Origin: Sycon ciliatum
Lineage: Eukaryota > Porifera > Calcarea > Leucosolenida > Sycettidae
DNA length: 64,000 bases
NCBI RefSeq assembly: GCF_964019385.1
Contig: NC_088645.1
Location: forward strand, 12,262,369 to 12,326,368
Direction: 5' to 3'
Within the stretch, counting starts at the first letter, position 1. Every line of letters starts with the position of its first letter. Positions 35,001 to 47,181 of the stretch are shown here, piece by piece. The notes beneath the pieces were generated by a model. It searched no databases, had not been told where the DNA came from, and was given only the letters and a program-made list of their open reading frames with translations. Position numbers and translations under genes: made by a program.

Positions 35001-37675
35001 CCCCCAACAGCTCGGGTTCAACGGGCTTGTGGCTGTTATCTCTTGAACATATCCCTTCTGTAGCCTGTCAGACTGGGAGAAGAAATGTAAACAACTGCCT
35101 TCCTTGGGTTCCTTCACGTAGACGCTGCATAATCAGACCTTTTATGGATTTGACAATTCAAGTTACTGTACAATCTATTCCGTTCTGTATACTGGGCTCT
35201 GTACATGTTTCTAACTACAGGAGCATTTGTTGGATTGCGACTACGAGCAGTTTCAGTGTCTTCATGTTGGCTGTACGATGCGGTCAATGGTGCGTCGTGA
35301 CATGGACAGGCACATACGCTACGAGTGTGTGCACCGCATTGTCACGTGCGAATACTGCAGTGCGCCGTTTGCCCAGCGTGCGTTGGCCAAGCACCAGCGG
35401 CGCGACTGTGCGGAGTATTCTGGGCCCTGTCCGAACGCGTGTTGCAAGCTGATCAAACGCGGCAATGTAAGCATTCAGTCACACTATCACTTGCAAAGTT
35501 GATAATGTTCACAACTCTTTTATATTCGTTGTTCCACTGTATGTTGCAACGCATTGGTGGCGCATACAATGCATTGATCTTGCAACCATTTTTTTCAGGA
35601 AGAGCTTCAGGTGACACGTTGGTTCCTGCACAGAGGGGGGGGGGGGGGTAGAAGTTGCACCGTTAATTCAACAGGTCGCAGAGAAATCTGTATAAAAAGC
35701 TGAAACGTAAACATAGAAGTTCTAATTGCGGTAACTGCCACACTCGTCAGCTCCGCAGCTTAGTCCTGAGTTGAACTAATAGCAGTACATACAGTACATG
35801 TGGAATATCAAATATACGGACCGTTCAGAGCAGATGCTGTTGAGAAGGGGTTTGGCTGGAGGAAAAATGATTAGGTATTAAAATTAATGAATGAATGAGT
35901 CACAGATGCAGCATAAGGCCAATACGTGCATGTGATCCATCAAATACTGTATCATTTGTGCTCATCCGTCAACCCACACCCACAGGTTGTTTTAAACACT
36001 GACTATTACTGAGCCAGTCACCAGACACACACGGTCACCAGACACACACGTACTGATCCAAGGCGTATGGCTGAGAATTTGACCTATAAGCAAGGAGTCG
36101 GTCAGACTGATTTCCAGCTGTGCACGACCTGAAAGATCAATGCGTAGCTGTGGCTCAATCATACAGTGCTTTTTAGTACTAGAAAATAAACAGCTTTCTT
36201 TATGTGGATGTTTGTGTTCGGTCGTTTTCTCCAGCTTGACCGCCATACACGGCTGAACTGCTCGGACCGCCGGCAAACCTGCCCCTTCAACGGAGTCCGC
36301 TGTGAATTTCAGGTATGCTCTAGTACTATACACAAAGACGGTGTTGACTGACCTTTTGTAACCTTGCTTAGCTAGAGGGAGACCTGGAGACTGCATAGGC
36401 GTGTGTGATGGCCGCCGTATGTTGTAACGTCGAAAAGAGAGCAACATTGTTCGTTGCTCCGTCCATGCGTGTAGCGCTCTTTAAGAAATCGATCAAATAA
36501 GTTCGTCACACCGCCAGCTGATTATGCATGGTCTAGTACAAGTAAGGGGGCTGGTTGGACCGGACGTGACGCAGCGGAAAATGATAGAGCAGGTATATTT
36601 TTTTCTTGAAATGCAAATGCTGTGCCCCAACAGCACCTGGGCATCAAATTTGTCATTCGCACGCACATGGCATAAAGGGTGGTGAACTGACTTCTCCGTT
36701 CTGTGGGTCCTGAAAAGAGTATTTTAGATGTCCTCCAGAGCTTTTACTTCGCTGGAAAGCCCGACAGTATTGCATCCGTTGTCGTGGTATATACATATTG
36801 CTTTCATCAAGAAACATTTGTTTACGCTCGCAACCACCTTACTGTCTTGTTCTGCCTTCCATCTACTTTTCCTACGCTCTTTACAGGGTACACCCGCTCA
36901 AGTCACACAGCACTGTACAGACCACCAACAGCAGCATCTTGTAATGGTGGCCAGAGAGCTAGGCCGCGAGAGTGACGCTGTGTACGACCACCTGGCTATG
37001 GTTATGCTGAGAGTGGCTCACGTAGAGGAAACGCTCAGTGCAGAGGTGAAATCTGTAACGGCAAAGCTGGCCAGGTTGAGGCAAGACGTCGAGACAAGAT
37101 TGAAGGCATTCAAACGGATCCCTGATTCCCCTAAACCCAGCAGCCCTGCAGTGCCAGAGACAGATCTGCGCCTTCTCTCAGCGGAAACAAGCAGCTACGA
37201 TGGCGTCATCATCTTCAAGATCAACAACTTCACACAACGACTAGAGGACGCACGTACCGGCCAACGAGTCAGTCTATACAGTCCAACTTTCCACACCGGT
37301 CGTCATGGTTACAAGGTGTGTCTTCGTGTGTACCTCAATGGCGACGGATCGGGCAAAGGCTCTCACATCTCCGTCTTCTTCACCATCATGAAGGGAGAAT
37401 TTGATGGCCAGGTCAGTTGGCCGTTTCGTTTCAAGGTTACGTTTGCCATCCTTGATCAAGGGCAGGCACGCCATCACCACATTGAGTCGTTCATCCCGGA
37501 CCCGCACAGCAGTTCATTCCAGAAACCCGTCAACAACATGAACATCGCCAGCGGATGCCCGAAGATGATCAGCCACAGCGAGCTGTACGACAAGCAAACA
37601 AGCTACCTTCGCGATGACTGTCTCTACATCAAGGCATGGGTGGGCCAGTCGGCCAGTGTTAAACTGGATGACTGA
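32003..37675 (+). CDS. TRAF-family adaptor / RING E3 ligase, 8 exons
   Basis: Inferred exons are 32003-32107, 32469-32661, 33492-33792, 34069-34120, 34458-34562, 35221-35466, 36235-36312 and 36887-37675. All introns are GT-AG and all phases join, giving 622 residues. A RING spans about 171-212 (CPIC, CGHRYC, then CPVD in the next exon). TRAF zinc fingers follow at 217-360 (HCERQILALPVHC, GCPWRG, CEYCSAPF), then a coiled coil near 370-440 and a C-terminal MATH domain from about 461 (SLYSPTF, GYKVCLRVYLNGDG, NMNIASGCP). TRAFs couple TNF/TLR-type receptors at the membrane to ubiquitin-dependent NF-kB and JNK signalling. The MATH sequence is closest to the TRAF2/3/5 group. The first two exons rest on splice-site and phase fit only. 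Introns are 276-830 bp and free of large insertions. Confidence 0.88.
34868..34968. repeat. Hairpin in a TRAF intron
   Basis: GACTCAGTGGAGGATGTTCAGG near 34870 (written here only as a landmark, 22 bases reduced to its ends GACTCAG and TTCAGG) faces an inverse copy near 34945-34966, within the intron between the exons ending at 34562 and starting at 35221. Confidence 0.5.
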
Positions 37676-40128
37676 GGCGGGTATCCATGAGCAAACCCAC
37701 ACATGCTAGACTTCAAGTACGGTATGTTCACTGGGGAGTTGTAGCGTCGACACGCTTCTAAAAGCCAGGGTACCCGAGTGCAAGTGAAGCCTAACCCTTA
37801 TTGGCAGCATGTGGAAGATCAGTGACTTATTTACCTCAGGCAAGACCAACACCATCTTTTGGCCACGGTCACTTGCTATGCCTGCCCAGAAAGTATGTCG
37901 TGGGGTGTACTTATATACCCCAGGCCTCCCTAAACTCTCTTTGTTTCCTTGATTACTATTGCAATCACCCCCCCCCCCCCCCACCACCACCACCACCATC
38001 ACATAACCCTCCTCTCCGTCTGTCTTTACTGTAGTCTATTCTGTTAAAATAATTATTTTAATTTTTTTGGTAACACTAAGGGTAGCAGCTGCCCACAAGA
38101 ACAAAATGTAATGGTATACATGCTGGTTTCACACGTACACTGTACGTATGCTATAATCTATACGTATGCAGTTAACGGCTTCGCACCTGGGATGACTGCC
38201 CCTATGGCACACATTTCTGCATCATTACTTTTCACCGTTTTGCACTATTCTCGAACCTTTTAAACAATTTTTTTTGATCTTGACTGGCACTCCCTTCGTC
38301 CAGTCCACCCGTTGGCTGTTTTAGCCGCCACGCGGCTTATGGCGCTGTGGTCCCTGTGGTGTGATTCTGCTAGTACTAGTACCTTACAAGTAGACAACAA
38401 TAATCAAGTATATTATGACTGCGTCTCTACTACTGGACTCTAGTCAGTTGTCCTGCCTGGCGGTAATGGCCGGCAAGGTTTTAAAATCTCTTTCCAGGTG
38501 TGTTGCCTGAGCTGCAAGCACATCCCAGGCACGCCTGTTGTACACCTTTTCTCAGCCCCAGGGTCAACACACATGTTTTGGAGCCCAACTAAACTACTAA
38601 AGCCTGACAAGAATGATGCTGTCCCACGTCTTCTGCAGTTCTGGCTATGTGCAAACACGGCCCCAGGTGTACTCTGTCCAAAGTGTGTGCTGGCTAGCTG
38701 TAGGACATACTCTGTCCACAGTGTGCTGGCTAGCTGTAGGACATTATACTCTGTCCACAGTGTGTGCTGGCTAGCTGTACGAGATACATAATACTGTACT
38801 GTAGCAGTGTAGTGCAACAGGAAGGACAAAATCGATTTCTTTTTGCCGAACATGTGCTTTAGTTACACGTGTAATGCAGGTAATGAGCCAAGCGCATAGA
38901 GCAGCAGTCACGTTGAAACTGCGATCATAGTAGTTCAGTTGATACATGAATGGACCCTCTATGCCACTCACAGCGACTCGATGAGTAGTTACTGTTTGTG
39001 AGGCCCTCAAACGAAATCGTCCAATCTCTCCGGCCCGGGTGCAGAAATTGTTGTCATGTGGAGTCATGCGCAGCTAGTGTGATACTATTATCACAAACAG
39101 TTGAAACACTGTCTTTCACGAAGAGTCTGTGTCACGGTGCACCGGTGTACGTGTGTACGTGTGCCTATCACTGATCACCACCACAGGCTCTAGCCTAGAC
39201 CTAGGCGCCTAGGCCCTGGACCTAGGCGCCTAGCGGCCCTGGACCTATAGACCGGCAGCCAAATTTGAGAAATCGCTCGTATCAACAGGCGTGCTTCCTT
39301 TTTCTGCTGACAACCTGCAATTTCTACAGTGCGTTGACTATACTTGTAGGAAGCTGAATCTTTTAGTTGGCCATGCTAGAGCTGTGCAGAAACAGACATA
39401 CCGAGAGATTTTCTGCACTGGAATTTCACAAATCTCCGGCCATTGAAGCACCTTCTTCAAGCACTCAAGACCCTGAAAAATTCAAAAATTCAGGACGTTG
39501 CCGGTTCAAACCCCACATCGGGCGACTTTTTTTCTTTTGTTTGGAACTGAATTGCAGTGTTCTCGTGGTATTTAGCCAGCAATTTTAGCAGTATGTCAAG
39601 CCGATCGTAATTAACTTCTTCACAGAAGTAAGAAAATTCACTGAATCCCCATCAGGACCATCAATCCGGAAGCGTTTGTAAGAGCAAGCATGTTCAGGCT
39701 TTCCGTCTTCTTGCGAGAATAAAGTAAAGACAAGACAATACAAAAGAAATGTGAATTAGAGTGTCAACTGCCAGCACAAAGGATCACTAGCGAATCATCT
39801 GCCAGGCATATGTAATGGCCAGCTGTATTGATGTTTACACCTAGTCAGACATCGAAAACAGCAACAACTAAATCGACAACATCAACAACAATAGCAGCAG
39901 CAGCGGCACACACACGTTTGACAACCCCACCCATACATGCACAAACACACACACATTAACACTACTACTACTATTACTACTATATACAGCTGCAATTGCT
40001 GGCCACGCCGCTCCCAAGATGTGGGAGACGACGTCACGGAAGAAGTTCATCAATGACAGTACGGCTGATGCCGTCCCAGATCCTGGGGACGCCGAAATTG
40101 CCTGTTGCAGCGTGGGCACTCATGGCGG

Positions 40129-40129
<1 letters not shown>
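37676..40129. other. No gene recognised
   Basis: The span contains a C-run with (CCA)n near 37970-38000, a unit around GTGCTGGCTAGCTGTA repeated three times at 38680-38790, and GCCTAGACCTAGGCGCC-type repeats near 39190-39250. A GGTTCAAACCCC motif near 39500 matches a B box, but no tRNA fold was found. Confidence 0.45.

Positions 40130-40180
<51 letters not shown>
40130..40180. repeat. (CA)n microsatellite
   Basis: A pure AC repeat of about 50 bp. The long minus ORF crossing it is low complexity except for a short C2H2-like stretch (ECPRCNRQF, then GRHQPYCH) at about 40050-40130. Confidence 0.9.
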
Positions 40181-40183
<3 letters not shown>

Positions 40184-40546
40184 TCTCCTGTCCCGTCCTG
40201 TCCCGTTGACCCATTGGCGTTAACGGATACTTCGTCCCATCCGGGTAGGAGAGATGATGGACAATGTTTCCGATGGTGAGTCTGGTCTTGGATGTGTCGA
40301 AATAGTCAACTGAAGATGTATACACACATGCACACAGCCGCACACACACGCACACGCACATGTGTACACACACTTAGGTACATCAAACATGTCTTCCATT
40401 AAATTTTTATGCTAAAGTCAATTTCACACGATCTGACAGTTTACAACGGCCTGGTATAGCAGCGAATGCTATGCTCAAGAAATGAACCCATCCAGAAAAT
40501 TGTACACGCACCTGCGTAGACTGTAGTAGTAATGATGACAGGCTCG

Positions 40547-43500
40547 TCATGTGGCTGCATCATTCTGATCAGCGGGCTCAGGATCACTGTCAGATCCACA
40601 GTCACTGGAATCGGAGGAATCCTCCACAGACTCCGAAGTGGTGGTGCTGCTTGTAAGGTGGCTGGAACCAGGTTTGGTGGAGCAAGTTCGACAGCCACAT
40701 ACATCTGTGCAAGGCAACATGGACTTGTGGCATGCACACCTCTGGCTGGAGCAGTCTCCGACCACGCAGTTGCACTTCACCATGGCTAGAACCTCCTTGG
40801 GTGCCACGTTGGTTAATAGCCAAGTAATCTTCAATACACCTGCACCACACGGAAAAAAAACGCCAGACATTGGGCATTGTCCAAAGTCTGAAAAAAGGAA
40901 ACCGGGGATACTGGATGAGTTCTAGGTGGAACTGTTTGAATACTCGCACTAAGTAGGGAACATAATATTATTAAAGTTTGAAGGTGGGCTCAAAATCTTG
41001 ATGGTGAATGCACATTTGGGAGATGTACGGTGCATTATCGTTATACATCAGTAGAACAGAAAGATGACGGGGGGGGGGGCATTGGGTGGGGTGGTGGTGG
41101 TCGGGGAGGACGGACCATGTCCGGCCAATTTTGAAATGACTGGACATCGGGCCCGGCCATCTCACATTCCTTTGCATGCACTGACCTGCCTCGATAGTCC
41201 ATCCCTGGCCATCAGGACTGGGTTGGTCGGGTTGGCGTTGCAACGCAGACTTCCAGATAGCTGCCTGGTAATTGGCACGACGTGCGTGCTGGAGAAGGGC
41301 GTCCTCGCAAGGTGGAAGTTGCCTTGGGTCTCGTGCCTTGCTGGCATCGCAGAACAGCTTGTACCGCAAGCCATTGACATCGGCAGAGGAGCCTGTGGCA
41401 CCGTACAGTGCACATACAAACTGCTTGCATCCATTGAAAATGGACTCCTGCATTGCAAAACTCTGCCCAAGAGCTGCCATTGCACCCGCGAGGTTGCCAT
41501 TTCCCTTAACAAGCTTCAGGCCACGGGCTTTGCCTTTCCCAGAAAAGGCGCTGATTGCATCACATCCGGTGAAAGCATGGAGCCCTATCAGAGCGCCGCA
41601 GACTGTCGGGCCAAGCTTGTCGGCAATTGCAGTGACATTCAGCACTCTCCTCTTGGATTTCTGGCCAGTGAGGATATAGACAGTTCCATGTAGAGATGCT
41701 GAATGCGCTAGAGCCAGGACAAAGACATCAGTGTCTTGCGAGAATATGCAGACGGAAGATGCACCACGGCAGAGGGAATGCTCGGCATGCAAGAACATGC
41801 GCGTGTCCGCTTCTTCGTGCGTGCACTCGAGCAACGGTTCGACAGATGCGCTGAACTGGCCATCATCCTTGGCCTCCAGACGCCAGGACTTCACGCCAAC
41901 AGTCACGTAGATGCTCTGGCCAGGATGTAGTAGAAGAGCAGCTTGGTGTTCTGCCCACTGGTCGGCGAAGAACTGCACAAGATCAGTCTTGTTCTCACCG
42001 CAGGTCATAAATCTGCTCCAATCCGTGGGGATGGCTTGATCTGGGCGCTGTACGTGGCGACGGATGTGTCCAGCGGATGCATGCGAACGACTCTGCCTCT
42101 CAAACGACTTGATGGAGTTGGTGTGGTACTCGTCGGCTACAAAGTCTAATCGGCTAGACCTATGGGACACGAGAAGCTTCACCAGGTACTTCAATACCTG
42201 TTCGCTTAGCTGGCCGAATGTCGGCGGAAGTGACGTCTGAGCTCGTAGCATGGCCATTGCATCAATTACGAGCGCACACCCATCAGGAATCGAGTTTGCA
42301 GCCTCAGCTACGTCCTCGACTTGCTCAAGCAATGCCATGAGCTTCGACTTCTGCGTGGTAACTGGAGTGCCGTCACCCTGGGCTAGTGATAGCGGAAGTG
42401 TACCCAGCTCGTGCGTGAGCAGCAACCTCATGTCAATGGTTCTCACCTGCGCCATGACAACAAGTTGCTGGAACAGCTGAACCTGCTGCAAAGCAGTATC
42501 AGCTCGACAAGCACGTGAGGACTTCTTCCTCTTGGCGGGGGCCTTGAACGTCTCCAGTTTGTTCTTTTTCAAGACGTCAGAGATGCTGCTTCCATCGGTG
42601 ACCATCCGGTTCGCAATGAACTCCTGCACAGCATTCTCTCCGACCGTCTGCGCCGCATGCAAATCCTTCTGCACACTAGCTGAGGGCACATCTCTCGTGG
42701 CAAGGTTGACAAGGTCACCTGGCTGATAGGGGTTTCCGTACTCACTCAGCACCTTGCCGATGGCCTCAACATCATGCTGGTCTCTCGTCATACGGTGCTT
42801 GGTGCTGTCCTTGTGGGTAGTCGATGAGTTGTCTCGGTCGAGACCTGCCAAGCTGTAACAAGCTGATGTAACAGCGGCACATTCATGCGCAGTTAGCACC
42901 CAACGTTCCACGGCGCCTTTGTTTCGTGAGAAGCCGACAATTCCACCAGGTGTTTTGCTGTCCCTGTTGAATGTCTGCTCGATGGTTTGATCGACAGGGA
43001 CCTTGGCGAAGGACTTGGAGGAACGCGTTGCTGTGAAGTCTCCAGCCTTTAATGCTTCCGAAGCGGACGGGTTCGTATCGGGCAGTCGTACCATGTCGCA
43101 CCAGTACATTGTGAGGTAGCGGGCATAGTGTTGGTGGTCGTACGCATAAAACCACGGCAAAAGCTTCCGAACACATGCCAGATGCAGATTCCAGTCTCCA
43201 GTGCGAGTCGCTCGAATAAATTGCAGCAACAAGCTGATCATCTCCAGGTAAGACAGCCAATAGGAAGCCATGGACGGCTTGCTTGCCTCCTGCTGGCTAG
43301 ATCTGCAATAGTCTGCCTTCAGTACTGCGAATGCCGATGACTTGGTTGCCATGCTTGCAGCATCATAAATTCCGCTGTCACGGAGGGCACAGATTGCATC
43401 TTCGATGTGCTGAAGGTCGCCACCATTCTCTGCGTGTTCCAGGGTTCGTTCAAACACTTCCCAGCGACATTGCCACAGCGCTTCGAATGCCAGCTTGTGC

Positions 43501-45566
43501 ATGCGAATGGCACGGTTGTAATGCTTGCCAGATAATGCCGCTCTGCAAGCACTCGGACCGACAACACCAGCATCAACGAGGAGGTCACTCAGGCCACCGT
43601 CCGCGAACCGCTTTCCGATGACTCCAAGAAATGAGAGTATGGTGTGAAAACTGCCCATGCGCAGCACAACTTCCGGGTAAGCGTCTCTCTTCTGCGACAT
43701 CACTTGCACTGCCTTCGCATACATGGCTTGGTCACACGTCAAGATGCAGTGTGACTGACCATGACTGCGTGCCATAAGCACACATCTCTGGATGACCTCT
43801 CCAACAACAGCACCATCTGTAGGTGATTCGGGGATTAGCGGCAGGTAAGCGATACGGGTAACTGGTTGCACTGCCGTGCATGCAACGGATGCGTTGAAGC
43901 CAGACCAGGGTGGTACTTCCTGAGGCTCAGCAGCACTACGGCCAAACCGTGATGTTGCCTGCGTGCTTCGCAACAGCAACCAAACGATGTCCAGATCCTC
44001 TCCTGGTGCTAGTGCATCAGTCGACTGGGTTTCCGTTAGACCACTAGCTGAGAGATGAGGTGATGCTATGGATCTAGGCGGCACGAAAAGTGGTAGGGTC
44101 AACCGCTCTGAAGGGATCAGAGCCCTAGGCCGCCGGCTACTGCGGAGTAGAGGACCGTTTGCAGCACTCACGTCTGGTGTTCTGCCTGGTGCGGGTAATT
44201 CTGGACTTGGATGGTTGTTCTGCAGAACGATCGTGGCAGTTGCGTGCATAGTCCCCTTCCCATCTAGCGTTTCTTCATTCCGATCGTTGTTGTCCGAGCA
44301 GAAAAAAATGGCGTTGTTCGGGGTCACGGTGCTTGGAAGGCGTGTCTCTGAGTGCCTAACCTCCATGGCAAGAGCGGTTTCCACCTCAGATACCCTTGTT
44401 GCTGACACAGAGTGACCGAATCGGTTCAGCATTGTCACCAACTGCTGCGACCGGGTCAGATGGCGTGTCGTCATGGCCAGTGCAATGTGTTTTGGTGGCA
44501 CCACTCTTCCATTGCTGGCGGCGTACACAATATCCTGGGATATAGAATCCACCAGCCTGCCCACTCTCTCGTTAACTTCTGCAAGCCCGCCAACACAAGC
44601 CTCTACGTCTGGACCGCCTATGACCCACGCAAGAAAGTTGTGAAGGACGACAGGGACGCAGCGTGCAACTGACTCTTTGGTTATTTCAGTGGCATGGGGT
44701 GTGGAGGTCAGGACCGGCTCAACCTCTCTGACGGCATGGTGCACCATAATGGCGGCATGAAACAAATCCATTTCAGATGTTGCCGGCGCAGCTGACGCCA
44801 TGAAGACCTCATCGTCTTCTTCTGTTCGCCCTCCGAGATCGCCAATCACAGATGTCATCAAGCCAATATAGTTCTCCTCACTGAGGTGAGCGGCAATCAC
44901 CTTCTCCGGCTCCGTGACAGAGGAGCGAACGAACTTCACCCGGCCTTGGTACTGATTCAGTATCCTCGCTTTGACCAGCTCCGTTTTGTAGTTAGGGCTT
45001 GGCCTGCCGAGTGCTTCAAGCCTAGCAACGAATTTGCTGCGCAGAAACTGAATGGTGACAGCTCGTATGCCTCCTCTCCCATCTTGCTGCAAGATCTCGT
45101 TGTCGATGACATCAGCGACAACATCGAAGGCCGATGCAGTCTCAGATCGCTCCCGGCTCGACTGTGTAGTACAGAGGGTGAACTTGGCATAGCACGAGCG
45201 ATGGTATACAGTATCGGTAGCGATACAATCCGGATTACTCTGGACCTCCAGGAGTATGCGGGTATCTTCCTTCTCCAACGCAGCGTCCAGAATCCTCTGC
45301 GCTGCGTCAAAGCTCTCGCACACTGACAGCTTTTCAGCTGGCTTCCCTCGCTTCCGCTTGCTCTGTTGTTGGCAGAACAAACACAGCTCTTTCCGTGTTG
45401 GCTGTGGCGCTGTGCTACGTGTACATGGCCTTTTCGGAGGTGGTGGCTGATCATCCTCATCGGAGGCTGAGGAATCAGAGCAAGAACTGTTGGCATTTGC
45501 TTGTGCCTGTGGTGGTGCTAAGACCCTGACTCCAGGATCGAGGAGTCATCCTCTCACGACGGCCAT
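40547..45566 (-). CDS. Large uncharacterised protein with zinc motifs and FEN/XPG-like acidic motifs
   Basis: The proposed exons are 45566-45558 (ATG plus two codons), 45506-41186 and 40839-40547, giving 1,540 residues with all phases in frame. The main exon alone is open from about 45550. The N-terminus has CLFC near 45-48 and YHRSC near 104-109, a probable zinc site. Residues of about 1080-1330 carry, in order, VIDAM, FVADEY followed by SIK and Arg, EEADTR, QDTDVF and GCD before GKGK. This order and spacing resemble the catalytic acids of FEN/XPG nucleases (inference from motifs). After the 346-bp intron (AG|GTCAGT donor, T-rich acceptor ending CAG) the last exon has a Cys cluster (CNC, CACHK, PCTDVCGC). 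Similar proteins are widespread and multicopy in marine invertebrates. The function is unknown, and a mobile origin is possible. Confidence 0.8.
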
Positions 45567-46962
45567 CTTTTCTCCCGATGCGCAGTCGCAAGGTATACAC
45601 TCACCTATAAAAGAGGGTGGACAGACAGTGAATCTGATCAGTTGTGAAAGCTACTGAGTGAGTATGCCCTCCTCTAGGCTCTAGGTGATATTTTGTGCTC
45701 ACAGACTAGCATGAGCACCTACATTTTCAGGTACAGTGAGTCAGTAGATTTACGCATACTTGTGATTGGTCGTGAAACCAGGCAGTCTACTTTCAAGACA
45801 ACTAAACAGCTTGAATGTCCTTGCACGTCGATCGGTTGCGTGCTGCAAAGCGCTTAGCTACACTGTTCGGGGTTTTCGGCAACAGCCTCGTAAACTGAAG
45901 TGCCAGTGAGGCTGACTGGGAACAGCCATTGTGGGGAAGTCGTACAGGTATTACTGTTTCTGTCACCACATGCACAGCGTGCACGGCGACAAGCGTGGGA
46001 CTGACATGACACGAACGGCAGCTCAGCACGACAGTTGAGAGAGAGAGAGAGAGAGACTGCGGCATTTTCCCGATCCAGTACTGGCAGAAGGCTGTGTCGG
46101 CGATTGTAGAGCACGGTGAATCAGGGCAGGGCATACCTTCATCTCGACTCAAGATCCCAAGGTGAGCGGATCAAGTACTCTAAAAGCCATAATACTAGTA
46201 CTAGTATAACGAAGTTCTAACTGTAACGAGTTATTAAACTAGGAGAAATCTGTCTTTAAAATAGAAATTGTTATACAGAAATCGATACATGTACTGTCCT
46301 ATTGAGCGTTGAGAATAAGTGAGAACCGTTACCTTTGGTACACGTAAACCAGTCGATTTTGGGAAATCGTTATATATGCGCCTCGTTATAATAATGGCTT
46401 TTACAGTACTCAGTAACACTAACACGCACTTGCAATCAGGGGAAAAGCAGCTACGATAGTTTCTAGACTACAAGGTTGGCTTTGTTACTAAAATGCACAT
46501 TGTACGTGTAGCTGCAAATGATGTGAACCGCAACATGTTTCCATTGGCATTGCTGAGGCCAGATTCTCAGGCACACCATTATAATAGGTAAGTCACGTGC
46601 ATGATCTACTTCACACCGTGCAATCAAGAGCGTAGGTCAACTGTAGCTAAGAATGTCTCCGCTGGCTGCTTACACAATCTTTCAAATTCAGTTCACACTT
46701 TACTACTAATACTAGGATACTACAGTGCATTAGTGCTAGCTAGGGTTTAGACGGAAAGAGTGTCGAAGGTTACTCTTTAAAACTTACTATGGGCCAGGCC
46801 GCAATGGTTTTGCCACCCGGAGTTTTGGCTCAGCTTGAACACGGCATCTACATTGTACTTGTAATCACAAAATTAATGCAAGTATCGGTAAGTTTGTTAT
46901 GGGTGTACCACTCTTCATCCTTACCGCACACACGTGTCTTGGACTAGAAGAGCACTGCTGCA
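45567..46962. other. No gene recognised; 5' flank of the large minus-strand gene
   Basis: No TATA box or CpG-type promoter is convincing. A (GA)n run lies at 46038-46056. The ORFs here have no recognisable content. Confidence 0.45.
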
Positions 46963-47171
46963 TAGGCCTTTGCGGATAATGCCGGCAGAAAAATTGGCAG
47001 AATTCGGTACTTTTTCTGGTATTAAAGGTTCATGCATGTTTGGTATGTGGATAAAGAAATGGAGCAGAATTCGAGGAATTGCCCGCCATGAGGTTTGTAT
47101 GGTTCTGCCAATTTCACTGCTTTTCGAGCAGAATCTGCCACCTTTTCGAGCATTATCCGCCAATATGCCTA
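46963..47171. mobile_element. hAT-type MITE, family B copy 1
   Basis: It begins TAGGCCTTTGCGGATAATGC and ends with the inverse ATTATCCGC...CCTA; the interior carries repeated GCAGAAT words. The flanks CACTGCTGCA and CAGTGCTGCA match at 9 of 10 bases, so the target duplication is slightly degraded. Copies 2 and 3 are at 54476-54678 and 58539-59236. Confidence 0.75.
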
Positions 47172-47181
47172 CAGTGCTGCA

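Noticed and set aside
40050-40373. Minus ORF with a C2H2-like finger (ECPRCNRQF...GRHQPYCH)
   Set aside because: Most of the ORF is translated (CA)n; the finger is short, isolated and ends in a stop, so a gene cannot be claimed.
41064-41693. Plus-strand ORF of 209 residues
   Set aside because: It is antisense to the well-supported large minus-strand gene and has no domain.
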